This document shows, one piece after another, positions 5,072 to 8,753 of a stretch of 8,753 nucleotides of DNA; within the stretch, counting starts at the first letter, position 1; each line of letters starts with the position of its first letter. Below the pieces are notes generated by a model. That model was not told the origin of the DNA and ran no database searches. It saw only the letters and a program-made list of their open reading frames with translations. The stretch covers positions 2,792-11,544 of the forward strand of contig MFRB01000035.1 of assembly GCA_001783255.1 (NCBI GenBank). Reading direction: 5' to 3'. A program made the translations under genes and the position numbers. Source of the stretch: Candidatus Magasanikbacteria bacterium RIFOXYD12_FULL_33_17 (lineage in GTDB: Bacteria; Patescibacteriota; Patescibacteriia; Magasanikbacterales; UBA922).

Positions 5072-6508
5072 TTACTTCACTTCCCTCACTTCAAGCAAAT
5101 TGACAAAACCAGCATGTCCAACTGGTTCACCAGCGACTACAATAATTCTATCACCTTCTTTGATTATTTTTTTCTCACGCAAATGTGTCATCGAACGATC
5201 TACTAATTCTTCAATACTTTTACATTCAATCACTTCAAAAGGTAATACTCCCCAAGACAAATTCAATTGATGTGAAACTAATTTACTATTAGTCGCTACC
5301 GCAATTGGAAATTTTGGACGATAACGAGAAATCAGACGACCAGTTTCACCAGACAAAGAAGCTGCCAAAATAAGATCAGCTCCAACATCTTCAGCAACAA
5401 GACGAGACAAACCACTTATGACGTCGTCTATTTTGTTTGTTTTTTCTTTTGGTTCGCGAATAAACAATTTGGTATATTCTGATTTTTCTGTTTCTTTTAT
5501 AATTTTACTCATCATCAAAACAGTTTCGACTGGATATTTTCCAGTTGCAGTTTCGTTGGAAAGCATTACAGCGTCTGTGTGATCAATAACAGCATTGGCC
5601 ACATCAGAAACTTCAGCACGAGTAGGACGAGGATTGTTTTGCATCGAATCAAGCATTTGGGTAGCCACAATTACTGGCTTAGCATTTTCAAGAGCAATAT
5701 CTATCAATTTTTTCTGAACAATTGGTACTTCTTCAGCTGGAATCTCCACACCAAGATCACCACGTGCCACCATAATACCATCTGTTACAGTTATTATATC
5801 TTTGATATGTTTTACAGCTTCAGCTTTTTCTATCTTGGCGATAATCTTTATAGGATCATGAGGCTCTATACCCAATTCTAGTTCCATCTGTTTGATATGA
5901 TAACGCAAATCAAGAATATCATCTGGACGCATTACAAAAGACAAAGCAATCATATCTACTCCTTGTTCTACACCAAATCTAGCATCAGCTTTATCTTTTT
6001 CTGTCAAAACTTCTAATCCTGTTAAATCAGTCTTAGGAATATTGATACCTTTATTGGAAAACAAAACTCCAGCTACGACAACTTTTGTAATAATTCTTTT
6101 GTCTTGAACTTCTTTTACTACGACTTCTATCTTGCCATCATCAAGAAACATAGCTTCACCTTTTTTGACAAATTTGTGTAATTCTTTGTAACCAACAGGA
6201 ATGGCATCTTTGTCAGAAGAGTCTGTTGAAAAAAATACTTCCGCACCTTCTACCAAGTTTACACCTTCTTCGGCAACTTTTTCTATTCTAATTTTTGGTC
6301 CTGACAAATCTTGCAAAATCGCAACTGGTTCACCGGTCTTCTCAGCTACTTCACGAATATTTTTGATAAGCATCGCATGATTTTCGTAAGTGCCATGTGA
6401 AAAATTTAGTCTAGCAACATTCATCCCCGCCCTTACCATCTTTTCAAGAGTTTCTACATCTTCACAAGAAGGTCCAATAGTACAGACAATTTTGGTTTGT
6501 TTTTCCAT
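5072..6508 (-). CDS. pyk: pyruvate kinase
   Basis: Transfers phosphate from PEP to ADP, giving pyruvate and ATP, the last step of glycolysis, in the cytosol. The 478 residues are a normal bacterial length without the extra C-terminal PEP-utiliser domain of some Firmicutes enzymes. Visible landmarks are KIVCTIGPSC (6-15), ARLNFSHG (32-39), the B domain (about 70-165), KIIAKIEKAEAV with catalytic Lys225 and metal ligand Glu227, MVARGDLGVEIP with metal ligand Asp251, and ATQMLDSM with Thr283. The segment DLSGPKIRI (67-75) has Leu68, Lys72 and Ile75 at the positions that decide potassium dependence, pointing to a K+-independent enzyme. The C-terminal allosteric domain is about 350-478. The ATG at 6508 has no Shine-Dalgarno; two 13-bp direct repeats lie just before it. 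The four-helix-bundle gene and ppsA follow on the same strand. Confidence 0.97.
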   Translation of the reverse strand: MEKQTKIVCTIGPSCEDVETLEKMVRAGMNVARLNFSHGTYENHAMLIKNIREVAEKTGEPVAILQDLSGPKIRIEKVAEEGVNLVEGAEVFFSTDSSDKDAIPVGYKELHKFVKKGEAMFLDDGKIEVVVKEVQDKRIITKVVVAGVLFSNKGINIPKTDLTGLEVLTEKDKADARFGVEQGVDMIALSFVMRPDDILDLRYHIKQMELELGIEPHDPIKIIAKIEKAEAVKHIKDIITVTDGIMVARGDLGVEIPAEEVPIVQKKLIDIALENAKPVIVATQMLDSMQNNPRPTRAEVSDVANAVIDHTDAVMLSNETATGKYPVETVLMMSKIIKETEKSEYTKLFIREPKEKTNKIDDVISGLSRLVAEDVGADLILAASLSGETGRLISRYRPKFPIAVATNSKLVSHQLNLSWGVLPFEVIECKSIEELVDRSMTHLREKKIIKEGDRIIVVAGEPVGHAGFVNLLEVREVK

Positions 6509-6511
6509 AGG

Positions 6512-6540
6512 TTGGTTTATTAGATTATTGGTTTATTAGA
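6512..6540. repeat. two 13-bp direct repeats before the pyk start
   Basis: TTGGTTTATTAGA occurs at 6512-6524 and again at 6528-6540, a perfect copy after 3 bases. In the pyk mRNA this is TCTAATAAACCAA twice, ending 3 bases before the ATG, where a ribosome site would normally lie. The complement contains AAACCAA rather than a purine-rich Shine-Dalgarno. Confidence 0.75.
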
Positions 6541-6541
6541 G

Positions 6542-6601
6542 GGATACGAAATACGAAAGGTACGAAAATACGAAAACTTCGTAGTTCGTAATTTCGTATC
6601 C
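6542..6601 (-). promoter_or_regulatory. 5' leader hairpin of pyk built from TACGA repeats
   Basis: GGATACGAAATACGAA (6542-6557) is nearly complementary to the stretch 6585-6601 (TTCGTAATTTCGTATCC), one extra base apart. Between the arms are more TACGA and TCGTA copies: TACGA begins at 6545, 6552, 6561 and 6569, TCGTA at 6579, 6586 and 6594. The pyk transcript should start near 6596, so its first ~60 bases would fold into this stem. A 5' mRNA stabiliser or a control element is plausible; no known riboswitch is recognisable. Confidence 0.6.
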
Positions 6602-6630
6602 ATTATACTCTAAAAACAAAATCGCTTCAA
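6602..6630 (-). promoter_or_regulatory. sigma70-type promoter of pyk
   Basis: On the minus strand TTGAAG (6625-6630, 4 of 6) is followed after 17 bases by a perfect TATAAT (6602-6607). The predicted start near 6596 leaves a leader of about 88 bases before the ATG at 6508. Confidence 0.7.
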
Positions 6631-6651
6631 GCCAATTTTTTGGGCTTAATC

Positions 6652-6680
6652 TTGACAAAAAGTATTTTTGGTGGTAATTT
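6652..6680 (+). promoter_or_regulatory. promoter of the small membrane-protein gene
   Basis: TTGACA (6652-6657, full consensus) is followed after 17 bases by TAATTT (6675-6680), which keeps the three most conserved -10 positions only. The start would be near 6687, 24 bases before the ATG. The 12 bases CTTGACAAAAAG (6651-6662) are identical to those of the lipoprotein promoter on the other strand (952-942 region). Confidence 0.5.
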
Positions 6681-6710
6681 TTTTTCACAACCTGGGAAAT
6701 TGGAGAAGTT

Positions 6711-7061
6711 ATGGGAACAGAAGAGCTTTGGGGATTGGTTATTGTGATGACCTTCACCTACGTAGTAATGTGGCTCTTCAAGTTCCATGGGGAACAGACA
6801 GAGCTGTGCAACATTGTAAAAAAAATTGAGAAGCTCCTTCGAACAAAGACTGAGAGCGAAGCTCTCAATGAATGGGAGTTGTCCAATATTACCAACGGAC
6901 GTATTCAAAAGGATGATGTACCGGAGGTACTATATTGGAACATTCAATCCGGAAGAATCTTCTTCCGGAGTATGCCAGACAACTACAAAACCCCCGAAGG
7001 GAACATCGTCTTCACACGATACATTTTCTGGGGTAAGGAGGAAAAGCCCGACAGCACATGA
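6711..7061 (+). CDS. small single-pass membrane protein, function unknown
   Basis: I do not recognise this 116-residue protein. One hydrophobic segment (about residues 6-25, LWGLVIVMTF and onward) is followed by a charged, probably helical stretch (about 27-57, with IVKKIEKLLRTKT) and then a part rich in aromatic residues (VLYWNIQSGRIFFRS, 73-87; IVFTRYIFW, 99-107). It is most likely anchored in the membrane with a soluble C-terminal domain on one side. The ATG is supported by GGAG (6702-6705) 5 bases upstream, by a TTGACA promoter and by a terminator after the stop. It is the only plus-strand gene in the window and is divergent from pyk. Base composition is intermediate: 27 of 60 bases at 6841-6900 are G or C, against 18 of 60 in a ppsA sample, hinting at a different origin. 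Two perfect short-loop hairpins lie inside the coding sequence. Confidence 0.7.
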   Translation: MGTEELWGLVIVMTFTYVVMWLFKFHGEQTELCNIVKKIEKLLRTKTESEALNEWELSNITNGRIQKDDVPEVLYWNIQSGRIFFRSMPDNYKTPEGNIVFTRYIFWGKEEKPDST

Positions 7062-7064
7062 CAA

Positions 7065-7081
7065 AGAAGAGTTTCTCTTCT
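7065..7081 (+). repeat. perfect short-loop hairpin
   Basis: AGAAGAG (7065-7071) and CTCTTCT (7075-7081) form a 7-bp perfect stem with a TTT loop, 4 bases after the stop codon of the membrane-protein gene. There is no T-run behind it, so it is not a terminator by itself. Confidence 0.6.
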
Positions 7082-7103
7082 GGCGGTCGGGAGAGAACAA
7101 AAG

Positions 7104-7129
7104 ACAGTCTAAAAAATAGGCTGTTTTTT
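7104..7129 (+). terminator. intrinsic terminator after the small membrane-protein gene
   Basis: ACAGTCTA (7104-7111) pairs with TAGGCTGT (7117-7124), one G-U pair, around five A, and continues into six T (7124-7129). It lies 43 bases past the stop. In the opposite direction one pair is lost and the T-run is broken, so it may only partly stop transcription of the converging beta-helix gene. Confidence 0.8.
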
Positions 7130-7168
7130 GTTTGTGAAAAAATCCTTCTATATTAATTTTCTTATATT

Positions 7169-8753
7169 TTAAAAAGAAAAAATATTATTTGGTAAAGAAT
7201 ACTTCACATCATACATATCAATAAAATTGGTAGAACTCATATTTTCAGATGTCACTTCCCCACCTTGACTAGCATCAACAGCGTAATTCATCATAAGGAA
7301 AGTATCATTGTCTAAATGGAGACTACCACCATTTATTTTTATTCCACCATCAATCCAATTGGAATATTTTGGTGGTGGATAATCAGCACTCCAGCCAAAT
7401 TCAGAATTAATAATATCCAAATCACTATTTACACCACAAATGCCAAAACCACTTGGTCTTCGACTATCCATAATACTAGAATTATTGATAGCTAACTGCG
7501 AATTGACTAGCCAAAGAGATGAATAATAATTCAAATATAAATAAGGATAAGTATGATTAGAATGATATCCACCATTTCTAATATCTACGTAAGACAAAAT
7601 ATTGTTTTGCGAATTTGAAAACCAAAGACCACTACATTTTGGTTGATTAGGACAAATACTAATATGATTATTCTCTGTACCAATAGCTTGCAAACTACCT
7701 TCCACTTTTAGCCAAGTGTTTTCATTCAAATTTATATTGACACCAGGCATAATCGTCATGATAGCACCAGCAGAAACATTAATACCATTGAAATAAACAT
7801 CATTATAATCTGTCGTCAAAGTATAATCTTCAGAAATATTTAGAGTTGGCAAACTAATATTATTGATTTTATTATTTTCAAAAACATTGTTTTCCCATTT
7901 ATCTAAAATAGCGTCTTGAACATTTACCGGTGAAACACTATCAAAACTAAAATTACTAAACTTATTGTTACTAACACTAACATGTGTATCTTTATTGGAC
8001 AGGATAGCCCGATAACCATTATTAAAATTGCTATTATTTACTTCCAAATTTCCACCATTTAATATATAAGAATCCGTACCATTGTTATAATCATCTTTGA
8101 CAAACAACTTATCAAAATTACTATTGTTTAAAATCACGTGACCACCTTCATTACGGATTACATTTTCTGTAAAACAAGAAAAACAACTACCAGTACGATA
8201 AGTCTGTCCACCATAGAAAAAATTTGTATAATCAGCTTGCATTGTGCCACCAGGTTTGACAATAATCAATCCCCAATCACCAGGTGTAGCTTCCCCGACT
8301 TCCAAACGACTTGGTAGTCCTGACAAATACCAATCTTGTACAGTCTTGTCACGAGCTGAAGTGAAATAAACAGGATCATCTACTGTACCATTTATTTCCA
8401 GATTACCTTCGACTTGCAAATAAGAATCATCCCACTCACCTACTATGACAACTCCCGATCCAATTTGCAAAGTATAACCAGCTGGCAAAATAACTCTTGA
8501 ATCTAAAATATAAGGATTATGTTCTTTGCTTAATATCAAAATTTTGTCACTGGTTGAAGTAGTAGAAAAAATATAATCTTGTGCTAAATTATTACTCAAA
8601 AAATAATAACTATTATTATCAAAACCACGACTAGAACAATCTTGATTGCACATAGAATTGAATAATGGAAATCTCAAAGAATTATTCTCACGCCAGTTGT
8701 TTGCAAGATTGCTTGATAAACTAACATTAATTTTTTCCAAAGAACGAGCATGA
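7169..8753 (-). CDS. Asn-rich right-handed beta-helix protein (5' end outside window)
   Basis: The frame is open to the window edge; upstream codons read H-A-R-S and no start is convincing, so I treat the gene as partial. About 527 residues are visible (numbered here from the Leu codon at 8738-8740). Two similar halves stand out: residues about 76-135 (VILPAGYTLQIGSGVVI, then LQVEGNLEINGT, DDPVYFTSARD) and about 305-385 (INVSAGAIMTIMPGVNI, then LKVEGSLQAIGT, LWFSNSQNNILSYVDIRNGG). Between and after them are short strands with repeated Asn, such as VILNNSNF, LEVNNSNFN and LAINNSS. This is the pattern of parallel beta-helix proteins on cell surfaces or secreted. No catalytic motif, membrane segment or sorting signal is visible; a signal peptide should lie upstream of the window. 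Cysteines occur in pairs (31/35, 186/189, 363/369). The gene is AT-rich like ppsA and pyk, so it looks native. Substrate or partner cannot be told. Confidence 0.8.
   Translation of the reverse strand, partial: HARSLEKINVSLSSNLANNWRENNSLRFPLFNSMCNQDCSSRGFDNNSYYFLSNNLAQDYIFSTTSTSDKILILSKEHNPYILDSRVILPAGYTLQIGSGVVIVGEWDDSYLQVEGNLEINGTVDDPVYFTSARDKTVQDWYLSGLPSRLEVGEATPGDWGLIIVKPGGTMQADYTNFFYGGQTYRTGSCFSCFTENVIRNEGGHVILNNSNFDKLFVKDDYNNGTDSYILNGGNLEVNNSNFNNGYRAILSNKDTHVSVSNNKFSNFSFDSVSPVNVQDAILDKWENNVFENNKINNISLPTLNISEDYTLTTDYNDVYFNGINVSAGAIMTIMPGVNINLNENTWLKVEGSLQAIGTENNHISICPNQPKCSGLWFSNSQNNILSYVDIRNGGYHSNHTYPYLYLNYYSSLWLVNSQLAINNSSIMDSRRPSGFGICGVNSDLDIINSEFGWSADYPPPKYSNWIDGGIKINGGSLHLDNDTFLMMNYAVDASQGGEVTSENMSSTNFIDMYDVKYSLPNNIFSF

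Noticed and set aside
6542..6601. known riboswitch in the pyk leader
   Set aside because: The leader is simple repeat sequence in one long stem and shows no conserved ligand-binding core that I recognise.
6536..6908. two minus-strand frames upstream of pyk (6536-6757 and 6627-6908)
   Set aside because: They cross the pyk promoter and leader repeats or lie antisense to the membrane-protein gene, without start signals.
6826..7119. 97-residue plus-strand frame in the small membrane-protein gene
   Set aside because: It overlaps the better supported frame 6711-7061, starts inside it without a ribosome site and extends into the terminator.
8738..8740. TTG as the start of the beta-helix protein
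   Set aside because: There is no ribosome site before it, no signal peptide after it, and the frame stays open to the edge, so a start outside the window is more likely.

Overview
The window looks like part of an AT-rich genome of a Patescibacteria (Candidate Phyla Radiation) bacterium, probably Parcubacteria-like. This is inferred from several traits together: low-GC core genes without clear Shine-Dalgarno sites, a free-standing four-helix-bundle (S23/IVP) protein, the 20-bp palindrome CCTGCCTGCCGGCAGGCAGG and other short interspersed repeats, and a large Asn-rich beta-helix protein. No marker gene (rRNA, ribosomal protein) is present, so the lineage is a judgement and not a proof.

Layout. 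1-113: GC-rich hairpin and terminator-like sequence. 114-836 (-): a small GC-rich, Cys-rich lipoprotein gene with a good promoter and a structured leader. 837-1342: about 500 bases without a gene, holding that promoter and leader, two minus-strand terminators and three kinds of short repeat. 1343-4513 (-): phosphoenolpyruvate synthase fused in frame to a lipoprotein-like membrane segment, a PsbP-like domain and a Cys-rich tail. 4514-4579: its promoter. 4580-5067: a four-helix-bundle gene bracketed by two inverted arrays of five nonamers each. 5072-6508 (-): pyruvate kinase with a repeat-rich leader. 6509-6710: divergent promoter region. 6711-7061 (+): a small single-pass membrane protein of unknown function, followed by a terminator. 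7169-8753 (-): a beta-helix surface protein whose start lies outside the window.

How the genes work together. Pyruvate kinase and PEP synthase catalyse opposing steps at the PEP/pyruvate node. They sit on the same strand, separated only by the four-helix-bundle cassette, and each has its own promoter. The kinase carries the residues expected of a K+-independent enzyme. The lipoprotein, the PEP-synthase C-terminal part and the beta-helix protein all look exported, so much of the window concerns the cell envelope.

The strongest candidates for something undescribed are the PEP synthase-lipoprotein fusion and the 4HB cassette. In the cassette, two matched 45-bp nonamer arrays could fold the transcript into a long stem around the gene, reminiscent of the intervening sequences of 23S rRNA genes that encode the same protein family.
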